Both the position numbers and the translations under genes were made by a program. From the NCBI GenBank assembly GCA_963697705.1, contig CAVOPA010000017.1:1550001-1614000 (forward strand): a stretch of 64,000 nt of DNA. Direction: 5' to 3'. Origin of the DNA: CAVUCH01 sp963697705. Lineage in GTDB: Bacteria; Acidobacteriota; Vicinamibacteria; Vicinamibacterales; JAENWD01. Below, piece after piece: positions 52,412 to 60,521 of this stretch. The stretch's first letter is position 1. Each line of letters begins with the position of its first letter. The notes beneath the pieces were generated by a model that saw only the letters and a list, made by a program, of their open reading frames with translations, had not been told where the DNA came from and made no database searches.

Positions 52412-54031
52412 ATGAACGCCCGCCGCCGCCAATTTCTTCAATCCGCCGCAGCCGCCGGGATTGCCGCGTTCGCGGGGCTTCGACCCCTGCAGGCCGCCGA
52501 TGCCGAAGTCGAGATCAACCTGTCGGCGCCGGGGCCGCAGATCAACCCGCACATCTACGGCCATTTCATCGAGCACCTCGGCGGCGTGATTTACGACGGC
52601 ATCTGGGTCGGCCGCAACTCGAAGGTAGCCAACGTCGACGGCATCCGCACACGGTTCGTGGACGACATGAAGCGCATCGGCGCGCCGAATCTCCGCTGGC
52701 CGGGCGGCTGCTTCGCCGACGCGTACCACTGGCGCGACGGCATCGGTGCGCGCGAGAACCGTCCGCGCACCTACAACTACTGGGAACACCGCATGCCTGA
52801 AGGCAGGCATGCGGTGGAGAGCAACGAGTTCGGGTTCCATGAGTTCATGCGCCTCTGCCGTCTCGTCGGCGCCCAGCCGTATCTGGCGGCGAATGTCGGG
52901 TCGGGAACTCCGAAGGAGCTCCACGATTGGGCCTCCTACAGCAACGCACCTTCCGGCACGCTCTCACTCGCCGATGAACGGGCGGCGAACGGGGAGAAGG
53001 AGCCGTTCAACGTGAAGTACTGGGGCGTCGGCAACGAATCGTGGGGTTGCGGCGGCAACATGACCGGCGGGGAGTACGCCACCGAGTACCGCAGGTTCAT
53101 CTCCCAGTTTCCCGTGTACGTGCGGCCGTTCTTCGTCGCGACCGGGCCACGCGGGCACTCCGCCGATGGCGATGTCGGCTGGACGGACGGGTTCTTCGGA
53201 GGGCTGCAGGGCGTCCGTGGCCTGGACGTCAGGGTGGACGGCTTTGCGCTGCATTACTACACCGATTTTCGACAGACAGCCGAAGACGGCGCGAAGTTCG
53301 ACGCCAGGGGCTGGTACGCCGTGCTGCACAAGGGCGCTCGCATCGAGGCCGTGATCACCGACCACTGGGGCGTCATGGGCAAATACGATCGCCAGCACCA
53401 GACGAAGTTCGTGATCGACGAGTGGGGCAACTGGTACCGCGGCGGCACCGAGCTCGGTCCCGAGTACATCCTCAGCCAGGCGATCACGCTGCGTGACGCC
53501 CTGCACACCGCGATGACCTTCGACATCTTCAACCGCCACGCGGACAAGATCGAAATGGCCAACGTCGCCCAGACCATCAACTGCCTGCACTCGCTCTTCG
53601 CCGCGAGGGGAGACCAGTACACCCGCACGCCCGCTTACTACGCCTTCGAGATGTACCGGCCCCACATGGGGGCGACGCTCGTGCCGGTCACGATCAACCT
53701 CCCCGCCATGACGGTTCCGGTGCTCGAGGGCACGGCGACGCTGCCGCGCCTGTCCGGCTCGGCGTCGGTGCGCGACAAGAGCCTGACCGTGACCCTGACG
53801 AACCCGTCGCTCGAGGAACGCGTGGTCACGCGCATTCGACTCGCCGGCGGCGCGGGACTGCGCGAAGGCCGGGCCACGGTGCTGACCCACCCGGACATGC
53901 ACGCGACCAACACGTTCGACCGGCCGGACGAAGTCGGCCTGGCTCCCCTCGCGGTCTCGGTGTCGGGGAATACCGCGTCCGTCACGATTCCGAAGCAGGC
54001 TGTCGTCGCCGTCTCGCTTCAGCTCGCGTAG
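52412..54031 (+). CDS. Tat-exported alpha-L-arabinofuranosidase (GH51)
   Basis: This 539-residue enzyme removes arabinofuranosyl side chains from hemicellulose. MNARRRQFLQSAAAAGIAAF is a Tat-like signal. The GH51 catalytic barrel has INPHIYGHFIEHLGGVIYDG, NLRWPGGCFADAYHWRDGIG, the acid/base Glu209 in WGVGNESWGCGG, HYYTDFRQTAEDG, and the nucleophile Glu337 in FVIDEWGNWYRGG. A C-terminal beta-domain (about residue 430 onward) follows. The tract around 52790-52811 contains a short palindrome (GCATGCCTGAAGGCAGGCATGC) inside the coding frame, without disturbing it. GAGGAACC precedes the ATG. The gene appears monocistronic. Confidence 0.94.
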   Translation: MNARRRQFLQSAAAAGIAAFAGLRPLQAADAEVEINLSAPGPQINPHIYGHFIEHLGGVIYDGIWVGRNSKVANVDGIRTRFVDDMKRIGAPNLRWPGGCFADAYHWRDGIGARENRPRTYNYWEHRMPEGRHAVESNEFGFHEFMRLCRLVGAQPYLAANVGSGTPKELHDWASYSNAPSGTLSLADERAANGEKEPFNVKYWGVGNESWGCGGNMTGGEYATEYRRFISQFPVYVRPFFVATGPRGHSADGDVGWTDGFFGGLQGVRGLDVRVDGFALHYYTDFRQTAEDGAKFDARGWYAVLHKGARIEAVITDHWGVMGKYDRQHQTKFVIDEWGNWYRGGTELGPEYILSQAITLRDALHTAMTFDIFNRHADKIEMANVAQTINCLHSLFAARGDQYTRTPAYYAFEMYRPHMGATLVPVTINLPAMTVPVLEGTATLPRLSGSASVRDKSLTVTLTNPSLEERVVTRIRLAGGAGLREGRATVLTHPDMHATNTFDRPDEVGLAPLAVSVSGNTASVTIPKQAVVAVSLQLA

Positions 54032-54109
54032 CGCGGGCGCTCGTGCCCCGGCGTGCCGTGCAGCACGAGGTGCTCGGAACACGAGCTCTGAGGGTCCCCG
54101 ACCACGACG

Positions 54110-54727
54110 CTACCGCGTCGATGCTTGCGCTTCCAGGCGCATCCACGGGTGAATGCAGCATTGGAACTTCAACGCGCCGCCGTGCCCGACCTCCTCACGG
54201 TAACTCGCGCCGGGCGCGACGAAGTCGTCCTGTTCGAGGTGCGCGCATTCGGGCGCCACGTCGGGCGTGTGCGCGAGTTGATTGAGGTTCGCGACGATGC
54301 CCCCTCCAAACTGCGCGACTTCGGTGAACGTGTGCACCTCGCCGCCCCGGTTGACGGCCATCAGTTCCTGGCCGACGCGCAGATTCGCGACGGTTGGGGC
54401 GAAGTGCCAGGCTCCGACGACGGCGAGCCGCGTGAGCGTCTGGATGAACAGGTCGAACTTCATGCCCCCTGATCGAACGCAGGTGCCCGGGCCGACGACC
54501 GCATTGAAGGTATCCGGGTCGCATGCATCGGCCATGTTCACGACGACGTCTTGCCGCCCAGGCGCCTGAGCGGACTGAGCAGCGGCGGAGAGCGGTGTCG
54601 TGGCCGCCGCGGTGACCGCCGACGGCCCGGTCGGCGTGAGGCCCTCCGCGGAAGGCGAACCAGTGCCATGACTGCAAGCCACGGCAAGCGCGAACACCAC
54701 ACAGAGGATCGACAACCGGAACGTCAT
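54110..54727 (-). CDS. Cupredoxin-like lipoprotein
   Basis: This 205-residue protein has a lipobox (FALAVACSHG), so it is probably anchored to a membrane outside the cytoplasm. After an Ala/Thr-rich linker of about 45 residues comes a beta-sandwich region. NMADACDPDTFNAVVGPGTC may form a disulfide. LRVGQELMAVNRGGEVHTFT supplies a His, and a C-terminal FQCCIHPWMR follows. Cys-x2-His-x2-Met with an upstream His is the type-1 copper pattern of plastocyanin/azurin-like domains. The doubled Cys leaves the actual ligand unclear. GGAGGT lies ahead of the ATG. A role in electron transfer or copper binding is inferred. Confidence 0.75.
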   Translation of the reverse strand: MTFRLSILCVVFALAVACSHGTGSPSAEGLTPTGPSAVTAAATTPLSAAAQSAQAPGRQDVVVNMADACDPDTFNAVVGPGTCVRSGGMKFDLFIQTLTRLAVVGAWHFAPTVANLRVGQELMAVNRGGEVHTFTEVAQFGGGIVANLNQLAHTPDVAPECAHLEQDDFVAPGASYREEVGHGGALKFQCCIHPWMRLEAQASTR

Positions 54728-55050
54728 ACCTGAACCTCCTTCGTGTCGGCACTCCAGGCAAGGTGGCTGCCGAGAAGCGGTGCGAGGTCCCCACGGACGC
54801 CTGCATGCGGACTGCGCAGCGAAATCAGCGGTTTACAGCTGTGTGGCCAGCCGTCAGCACCCGTCCGTCAGTGCCTCGGTTTACGAGATTCAGGTCGGAT
54901 TCCAGTGCTTGGTAATTGACGGCCGGCTCTACATTTTCAATTGTGCATGCTTTCATGCAGGGCGCCCTTTTCAACACCCTGTCAGCCTCCAACCTTCCGT
55001 CCTGACTTGCTCCGCTGGGCCGACCTGGCACATCGTGTACGGCAATCCGC
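54728..55050. other. Divergent intergenic region with a small palindrome
   Basis: The region lies between the cupredoxin (leftward) and ABC-2 (rightward) genes. TGCATG-CTTT-CATGCA (54944-54959) is a perfect 6-bp-arm hairpin. No protein-like frame is convincing. Both promoters must be here. Confidence 0.45.
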
Positions 55051-55980
55051 GTGACTGTCTCGCCGTCCCAGCCCGTCATCCGAGTCTCCCACCTGCGCAA
55101 GTCGTACGGTTCGTGCATTGCCGTGCACGACGTGTCGTTCGAGGTGTACCCGGGCGAGATCTTCGGCCTCATTGGTCCGAACGGTGCGGGCAAGACGACC
55201 GTCATGGAGTGCGCCGAAGGCCTTCGCACACCCGACGCGGGCGAGATCGCCGTGCTTGGGTGCAACCCCTTCCGCGACGTCCACACCCTTCAGAACCGCA
55301 TCGGCGTGCAGCTGCAGGAGGCACAGCTCCAGAAGCGCATCAAGGTGCGCGAGGCCATTGGCCTCTGGGCGTCTCTCTACGATCGGCCCGTTGACGGCGC
55401 CCGCCTGCTCGATCAGCTCGGCCTGACCGACAAGCGCAACGCCTGGTTCATGACGCTCTCCGGCGGGCAGAAGCAGCGGCTGTTCATCGCCCTCGCCCTC
55501 ATCAACGATCCCGAGGTGGTGTTCCTCGACGAGCTCACGACAGGGCTCGATCCGCAGGCGCGTCGCGCCATCTGGGAGCTCGTGCAGGACATCCGCGAGC
55601 GCGGCAAGACGGTCTTCCTGACCACGCACCTGATGGAGGAAGCCGAGCGGCTGTGCGATCGCGTGGCCGTCATCGAGCACGGCCGGATCATCGACATCGG
55701 CACGCCCGAGGGTCTGGTGGCGCGGCACGCGCCCGAGCGCACGGTCGTATTCGTGTCCGACGACGGCCGCGCCGACCAGCACCTCGGGACCCTCAGCCGG
55801 GCAACGTCGATCGTGCGGCAGGGATCGCGCGTCACCGTGCACGGAACGGGCGTGGACTTCGTGAGCGACGTGATCGGGTCCTTGTCGGATCACGGCGTGC
55901 GCGTGACCGACTTCCGCACGGTGCTGCCGACGCTCGAGGACGTCTTCCTGAAGCTGACGGGCCATTCGATCAGAGATTGA
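55051..55980 (+). CDS. ABC-2 type transporter ATP-binding subunit
   Basis: This 309-residue ATPase energises an ABC-2 exporter. Walker A GPNGAGKTT (about residues 43-51), the Q-loop around GVQLQEAQLQ, signature LSGGQKQRLF, Walker B VVFLDELTTGLDPQ and the H-loop VFLTTHLMEEAERL are all present. A C-terminal regulatory extension is typical of DrrA/CcmA-like drug or lipid exporters. The start is a GTG at 55051 with no clear ribosome site, so the true start is uncertain by a few codons. The permease follows 27 bases downstream, forming a two-gene export operon. Confidence 0.92.
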   Translation: MTVSPSQPVIRVSHLRKSYGSCIAVHDVSFEVYPGEIFGLIGPNGAGKTTVMECAEGLRTPDAGEIAVLGCNPFRDVHTLQNRIGVQLQEAQLQKRIKVREAIGLWASLYDRPVDGARLLDQLGLTDKRNAWFMTLSGGQKQRLFIALALINDPEVVFLDELTTGLDPQARRAIWELVQDIRERGKTVFLTTHLMEEAERLCDRVAVIEHGRIIDIGTPEGLVARHAPERTVVFVSDDGRADQHLGTLSRATSIVRQGSRVTVHGTGVDFVSDVIGSLSDHGVRVTDFRTVLPTLEDVFLKLTGHSIRD

Positions 55981-56007
55981 GCGCGTGATGTCGACGGAGA
56001 GTTGCAG

Positions 56008-56760
56008 ATGCTGAAAGGCCTGTGGTCGCTGACGGCGCTCGAGATCAAGATCTTCGCGCGCGAGCCGCTCGGACTGATCGGCACCGTGTTGATCCCGGTA
56101 GGGCTCGTCGTGTGGCTCGGGCGGATGTTCGGGCCGGGCACGAAGATGGCCGCAGGCCCGCCCGGGCGCCTCTCGGACGCTGCGACGGTCCCTGTCCTCG
56201 TATCGCTGCTCATCGCGCTCAACGCCGTGCTGTCGCTCGTGACCATCATCGCGATCTACCGCGAAAGCGGCATCCTCAAACGCCTGCGCGCCACACCGCT
56301 GCGGTCGCACACGATCCTGACCGCGCACGTGCTCGTGAAGCTGCTGCTCACCGCGGCGACGCTCGGGCTCACGGTGCTCGCCGGGGCGCGCAGGTATCCG
56401 GTGGCATTCGACGCGCGCCTGCTCGGCTTCGTCGTCGCACTCTCGATCAGCACGGTCAGCCTGCTCTCGATCGGGTTCCTCATCGCCAGCATCGTCCCGA
56501 CGGCTCGGCTCGCACAGCCGATCGGCAGCGTGCTGCTGTACCCGATGCTCGGGTTCTGCGGACTCTTCACTCCGATCGCGGCTCTGCCGCCCGGCGCGCA
56601 ATCGGTGGCGCACGTGGTGCCGCTCACCTACGCGGTGTCGCTGCTGCGAGGCGCGTGGCTCGGCGAGCCCTGGTCGTCCCACATCGGCGACATCGCGGCG
56701 CTGGTCATCGTCTTCGCCATCTGTACGGCCGCGTCGGCTCGGGTATTCCGCTGGGAGTAG
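56008..56760 (+). CDS. ABC-2 type transporter permease
   Basis: This is a 250-residue permease with six hydrophobic helices of the ABC-2 (DrrB-like) type. FAREPLGLIGTVLIPVGLVV lies near the N-terminus. VSLLIALNAVLSLVTIIAIY follows, then the coupling segment RESGILKRLRATPLRSHTIL. SISTVSLLSIGFLIASIVPT and LYPMLGFCGLFTPIAALPPG come later. The ATG at 56008 has GGAGAG upstream; a TTG two codons earlier is possible. It pairs with the ATPase immediately before it. The exported molecule, a drug, lipid or polysaccharide precursor, is unknown. Confidence 0.9.
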   Translation: MLKGLWSLTALEIKIFAREPLGLIGTVLIPVGLVVWLGRMFGPGTKMAAGPPGRLSDAATVPVLVSLLIALNAVLSLVTIIAIYRESGILKRLRATPLRSHTILTAHVLVKLLLTAATLGLTVLAGARRYPVAFDARLLGFVVALSISTVSLLSIGFLIASIVPTARLAQPIGSVLLYPMLGFCGLFTPIAALPPGAQSVAHVVPLTYAVSLLRGAWLGEPWSSHIGDIAALVIVFAICTAASARVFRWE

Positions 56761-56847
56761 CCGCTGGCGGCGATCGTGCTTTCAGGAACCCTGCGGCACT
56801 GTCTTGGTCACTGGTGACGAAGGCAATCAGCCGGGTGGAGGTAACTG

Positions 56848-57270
56848 ATGGGTTTGCGAGATAAGTACGCGTACGCGATCCAAACGGCCAAAGGGCATTT
56901 CCAGGGAAACGCGGAAGAGCGCGACGGGAAGTTGCACTTTGTCGGGACGGTCGCGACTGAGGACGAGAAGAACCAAATCTGGAACGCGATCAAGACCATC
57001 CCCGAGTGGCAGAAGGAGGTCGTGGCCGACATCCGTGTGACCGGTGGCCCTGCAGCCGCCACCGCGGCACGGTCCGCTCCCGCGCCCGTCGGCACGTCGG
57101 GCACGACGGCAGGTCGTACTTACACGGTCAAGCCGGGCGACACGCTGAGCAAGATCGCACAGGAGCATCTCGGCAGCGCCAGCGCGTACACGAAGATTTT
57201 CGAAGCCAACAGAGATCAGCTATCAGACCCCGACAAGATCAAGCCGGGTCAGGTACTGCAGATTCCGTAA
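56848..57270 (+). CDS. BON-LysM protein, Kbp (YgaU)-like
   Basis: This 140-residue protein has the architecture of the E. coli potassium-binding protein Kbp/YgaU. A BON-like domain (about residues 18-65, LHFVGTVATEDEKNQIWNAI, VVADIRVTGG) is followed by an Ala/Pro linker. A LysM domain follows (about 91-140, TYTVKPGDTLSKIAQEHLGS, IFEANRDQLSDPDKIKPGQV). There is no signal peptide, as in Kbp, so a cytoplasmic K+-binding role is more likely than peptidoglycan binding. GGAGGTAACTG precedes the ATG. A stem-loop lies 75 bases downstream. Confidence 0.9.
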   Translation: MGLRDKYAYAIQTAKGHFQGNAEERDGKLHFVGTVATEDEKNQIWNAIKTIPEWQKEVVADIRVTGGPAAATAARSAPAPVGTSGTTAGRTYTVKPGDTLSKIAQEHLGSASAYTKIFEANRDQLSDPDKIKPGQVLQIP

Positions 57271-57344
57271 CGCAAGAAATCACGCCATCCGGCTGCGCGG
57301 CCTCGGCCGCCGGATTCAGACGACCACGAACGACGATTGCAGGC

Positions 57345-57378
57345 GGGAGCTGCGAGCGTGCGAGCGCTCGCAACTCCC
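57345..57378. terminator. 14-bp inverted repeat downstream of the Kbp-like gene
   Basis: GGGAGCTGCGAGCG, loop TGCGAG, CGCTCGCAACTCCC: 13 of 14 pairs. A strong hairpin with no U-tract. Its place between the BON-LysM gene and rpoZ fits a transcription end. Confidence 0.55.
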
Positions 57379-57583
57379 GCACGGCTTCAGCTGGTCGTGT
57401 ATACTCGAACCCTCTCAGGTCAGCTGAACCTCCGCGCTGGATTACCCTGACATTCACGGCTACGAAGCACCGCTTCGTTCCAGTCACCCCAGCGGCAAGA
57501 GCTGTTCCCGTGCCTCGCCTAAGATGGCTCGTCTCTACTGGGCGAGGGTGTGTCTCCGTCGTCTCGTAAGTGAAAGGAATGCA

Positions 57584-57778
57584 GTGCTTATTCGAAGACC
57601 AGCGGATGTCGGCGCGTTTCAGTTCGTCGTGCTCGCGAGCCTTCGGGCGGCGCAGCTGGTGCGGGGCTGCACCCCTCGCGTGGCCCGCGCCCATAAACAC
57701 ACCATCACCGCCCAGCTCGAAGTTGCGGCCGAGATGGTGCGCCAATCACCCGCCGTCCTGCCCGTCCCCCCGGAGTAA
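57584..57778 (+). CDS. rpoZ: RNA polymerase omega subunit, short form
   Basis: This 64-residue protein starts at GTG 57584, seven bases after AAAGGA. The core AFQFVVLASLRAAQLVRGCT matches the omega/RPB6 signature (FxxVxxASxRARQL), and PRVARAHKHTITAQLEVAAE matches the following conserved K-x-T-x-A-x-x-E part. Omega binds the beta-prime C-terminus, stabilising RNA polymerase, and in many bacteria is part of a ppGpp site. The short tail (VRQSPAVLPVPPE) is proline-rich. It lies away from the usual gmk/dnaA-type neighbours and converges with the SUMF1-like gene 11 bases away. This may be the main or a second omega. Confidence 0.75.
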   Translation: MLIRRPADVGAFQFVVLASLRAAQLVRGCTPRVARAHKHTITAQLEVAAEMVRQSPAVLPVPPE

Positions 57779-57788
57779 TCGTGCGACC

Positions 57789-58478
57789 TTACCGGGCCAC
57801 CCGGAAGCCGTAGTCGGTGTAGCGGAAGCCTGGGTCGAGCCTGCTGCGGGCGGCCGAGCGGCTGATGGTCACCGCGTGACGCCACGATCCGCCTCGCGAG
57901 GCACGGCGGACGCCGTGCGGCGGACCCTGCGGATTGCGTTCCGGCGACGTCGTATAGAATTCCGCTCCGTGCCAATCGGCGCACCACTCGTGGATATTCG
58001 CCGAGATGCCGAAGACGCCGTACGGGTTGGGCGCGCCAAGCGTTACCGGCCAGGGCGCAGCCCGCGGGCCACGACCACCGTCCGGAATCCAATCGGGAAT
58101 GGCGTCGCCCCACGGATAGCGGACGCCGTCGATCCCCCCGCGCGCCGCGCGTTCCCATTCCGCCTCCGTCGGTAGGCGCATGGCAGTTCCGCCCCGCGTG
58201 CGCCAGGCGCAGTACGCCTGCGCGTCGACCCAGCTCACGCCGATGACGGGCAGGTCGGGCACGTGTGCCGAGGGCGACCACTCGCGCGGCGCTTCGTGGC
58301 CAGTTCCGTCGAGGAAGCTAGCGTACTGAACTTCGGTGACGGGATACACAGCCAACTCGAACGCGTCCACCCACACGCGGTGTACAGGCTTCTCGTCGTC
58401 CTGACCCTCGTCGCTCCCCATCAGGAACCAGCCTTCGGGGATCGGCACGAACGCGCCCCGCACCGTTGAGCGCACCAC
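57789..58478 (-). CDS. SUMF1/FGE-family protein lacking the catalytic cysteine pair
   Basis: This 229-residue cytoplasmic protein has the formylglycine-generating-enzyme fold: PIPEGWFLMGSDEGQDDEKP, VWVDAFELAVYPVTEVQYAS, PVIGVSWVDAQAYCAWRTRG, RLPTEAEWERAARGG, GVFGISANIHEWCADWHG, and ASRGGSWRHAVTISRSAARS. True FGE needs a Cys pair near the C-terminus. Here that region reads SRSAARSRLDPGFRYTDYGF without Cys, so it is more likely a binding or other iron-type SUMF1 relative than a sulfatase activator. No sulfatase is nearby. The GTG start lies just past the stop of the double-thioredoxin gene, so they form an operon. Confidence 0.87.
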   Translation of the reverse strand: MVRSTVRGAFVPIPEGWFLMGSDEGQDDEKPVHRVWVDAFELAVYPVTEVQYASFLDGTGHEAPREWSPSAHVPDLPVIGVSWVDAQAYCAWRTRGGTAMRLPTEAEWERAARGGIDGVRYPWGDAIPDWIPDGGRGPRAAPWPVTLGAPNPYGVFGISANIHEWCADWHGAEFYTTSPERNPQGPPHGVRRASRGGSWRHAVTISRSAARSRLDPGFRYTDYGFRVAR

Positions 58479-58484
58479 ACTCTG

Positions 58485-59657
58485 CTACTTGCCGGTCCAG
58501 TACGCGTTCTGGCCGACGTAATCGTCGTCTGGCAAGCTCGCAAGAATCAGCCGCCTGGTCTTCAGGATATCGAGCCGCCCGTTGTTCTTGTAGAGCACGC
58601 GACCGTCTGGCGCGATGAGCATCGAGTACGGCAGGCTGCCGTCCCAGTCGGGGTCGAACGCCTTCATCAGCTCGTACGGATCCAGGCTGCCGGACAGGTA
58701 GTTGCGGCTCGAGGCGTGTTGGCTCTCGAGGAAGCGGCGGACTCCTTTCTCCTCGTCCGGATAGTTGATGCTCACCGTCGCCAGATCGAAGGGCCGCTTG
58801 CGGTACATCCGCCACGTCGTCTGCAGGTCGGGGAATTCCGCCGCGCAAGGCGCGCACCACGTCGCCCAGAAGTTCACGAGCAGGGTTTTACCTGTTGTGT
58901 TCCGTCGGAGAGCCTTGACGTTGTCGGCAGTAATCTTCTCGAGCGGCACCGGCTCCTGTTCGATCGCGTGCAGCTCGGCGTCGTGCACGGCTTCCTTGTC
59001 GAGCCATTTGATCGAGCAGCCGACGGTCGGCGTTTTCTTCACCGGTACGGCGGCGCCGGCCAGCACGGCGTCGAGGGCGTTTCGCGCATCCGGCACCTTC
59101 GCGTAGGCCTCTCGCGGGTTGCTGTCGATGCGGCCCTGATACCGCAGGCGACGCTCCGCGTCGAACACGAAGACGTGCGGCGTCGAGACCGGACCGTATT
59201 TCCGCGCCACCTCCTGTGTCTCGCCGTCGTAGAGGAACGGGAAGTTGAACGCCCGGTGTGCGGCCCGGATCTTCATGTCTTCGAGCGAGTCGCCGAGATC
59301 GGTGTAGCCCATCTCGTCGAGACGGAGCGCCTTTGCGCTGTTCGGTTGGATCACGGCGAAGGCCACGCCTCGGTCCTTGTAGTCCGAGACGAGGCGCTTG
59401 ATGCGGCCTTCGTAGATCTCGGCGGTCGGGCAGTGCACCGCGGTGAATATCACGGCGAGGACCTTCGCGTCCTTGAAGCTCGAGAGCGAGTAGGTCCTGC
59501 CGTCCACCGCAGGCAACCGGAAGTCCGGCGCCGGCGAGCCAATCGCCAGAGGGGCGGGATGCGTCGTGTCGTCGGAAGCGATCAGGCGGCTGGCGGCGGC
59601 GACCGCGACTGCGCCGAGCAGTACCGACGACAGCAGGTGGCGGGCATATTGAGGCAT
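58485..59657 (-). CDS. Exported protein with two thioredoxin-fold domains
   Basis: This is a 390-residue protein with a signal peptide (SSVLLGAVAVAAASRLIA). Domain 1 (about 38-200) is AhpC/TSA-like: GSPAPDFRLPAVDGRTYSLS, FTAVHCPTAEIYEGRIKRL with a single Cys. Domain 2 (about 235-385) is TlpA/ResA-like: KTLLVNFWATWCAPCAAEFP with the CxxC redox pair, and SLPYSMLIAPDGRVLYKNNG carrying the cis-Pro loop. A Cys-containing linker (TPTVGCSIKWLDKEA) connects them. It would act in periplasmic thiol redox or peroxide handling. The SUMF1-like gene follows at once. The order of the two domains is the usual one in related proteins of Planctomycetes and Acidobacteria, as far as I can tell. Confidence 0.88.
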   Translation of the reverse strand: MPQYARHLLSSVLLGAVAVAAASRLIASDDTTHPAPLAIGSPAPDFRLPAVDGRTYSLSSFKDAKVLAVIFTAVHCPTAEIYEGRIKRLVSDYKDRGVAFAVIQPNSAKALRLDEMGYTDLGDSLEDMKIRAAHRAFNFPFLYDGETQEVARKYGPVSTPHVFVFDAERRLRYQGRIDSNPREAYAKVPDARNALDAVLAGAAVPVKKTPTVGCSIKWLDKEAVHDAELHAIEQEPVPLEKITADNVKALRRNTTGKTLLVNFWATWCAPCAAEFPDLQTTWRMYRKRPFDLATVSINYPDEEKGVRRFLESQHASSRNYLSGSLDPYELMKAFDPDWDGSLPYSMLIAPDGRVLYKNNGRLDILKTRRLILASLPDDDYVGQNAYWTGK

Positions 59658-59882
59658 GCGTCACGAGTCCTTTCTCCTACGACCTGCCGCGATGATGCCA
59701 CAGCCGAACCCGATTCCTGGAGCGGCGCTGTCCAACGCAACTCGGCCTTCGCGCTACGTGAATTGCAGCGGGTCGCCCCCGGGTCGCAAGCCGGACCTCT
59801 CGGTTCTCGCACAGAGCGCCAGCTGGTCATAACCCGCTGCCCACTCATGCTGGACGTGAGCCCCGCGGCGTAAGCTTCTCTG

Positions 59883-60428
59883 GTGCCCCTCTTGCTCCTC
59901 GCGTTCATCCCGCTCCTGCTCCTCGTCATGGTCGTCCTGACGCCGTTGACCCTCGTTCAGCGCTACCGGGTGGGCACGGCGAGGCGGATGGCCCGGGCGT
60001 GGCTCGCGACGTTGAACACCGTCGGGTTCGCGCTGTCGGCGGTGGTGCTGCTGGTCGGTGCGGCGTTCACCAACATCTGGCTGCCACACGCGTTCGTCTT
60101 CGCGTTGGGCGGGCTGGGCATCGGCTGTCTGCTCGGCGCCATCGGGCTCGTCCTGAGCCGCTGGGAGGTGACGCCAGCGTCGCTTCATTACACGCCGAAC
60201 CGCTGGCTCGTGCTCGCGATCACGCTGGTGGTCAGCTCGCGCCTCGTCTACGGGATGTGGCGAAGCTGGCACGCGTGGCACGCCCGTGCGGACGACACGT
60301 CGTGGATCGTCGCGTCTGGCGCAGGAGGCTCACTGGCGGCGGGAGCGGTGGTGCTTGGCTACTACCTCGCGTACTGGCTCGGCGTCCGCTTGCGGATCGA
60401 GCGGTACCGACGATCCGTTAACCGTTGA
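59883..60428 (+). CDS. Five-helix membrane protein of unknown function
   Basis: This 181-residue protein starts at GTG. About five hydrophobic segments are visible (LLLLAFIPLLLLVMVVLTPL; LNTVGFALSAVVLLVGAAF; FVFALGGLGIGCLLGAIGLV; LVLAITLVVSSRLVYGMW; ASGAGGSLAAGAVVLGYYLA). It has conserved-looking Arg and Trp residues between helices (RSWHAWHARADDTSW). I recognise no domain by name. Its last codons and stop (TGA at 60426) lie within the CGTTGAC heptamer tract, so changes in repeat number would alter the C-terminus. The gene is flanked by the divergent double-thioredoxin gene and the tricorn homologue. Confidence 0.72.
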   Translation: MPLLLLAFIPLLLLVMVVLTPLTLVQRYRVGTARRMARAWLATLNTVGFALSAVVLLVGAAFTNIWLPHAFVFALGGLGIGCLLGAIGLVLSRWEVTPASLHYTPNRWLVLAITLVVSSRLVYGMWRSWHAWHARADDTSWIVASGAGGSLAAGAVVLGYYLAYWLGVRLRIERYRRSVNR

Positions 60429-60471
60429 CCGTTGACCGTTGACCGTTGACCGTTAACCGTTGACCGTGGCG
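60416..60471 (+). repeat. Heptamer tract, CGTTGAC units, overlapping a stop codon
   Basis: CGTTAAC, four CGTTGAC, CGTTAAC, CGTTGAC, then CGTGGCG: eight units. It is the reverse complement of the GTCAACG tract at 5256-5283. The stop codon of the membrane-protein gene falls in unit 2. Confidence 0.9.
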
Positions 60472-60521
60472 ACTCATTCGCTGCCCGCGGCCGATGTGGC
60501 CATAGGCGATAGAATTCGCAA

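Noticed and set aside
52790..52811. Palindrome inside the GH51 gene as an attachment site
   Set aside because: GCATGCCTGAAGGCAGGCATGC is short, in frame and leaves the protein intact; there is no second copy or integrase nearby. It may be only a chance relative of the CTGAAGG hairpins.
57239..57745. Minus-strand frame across rpoZ
   Set aside because: The omega signature on the plus strand with its own ribosome site explains the region.
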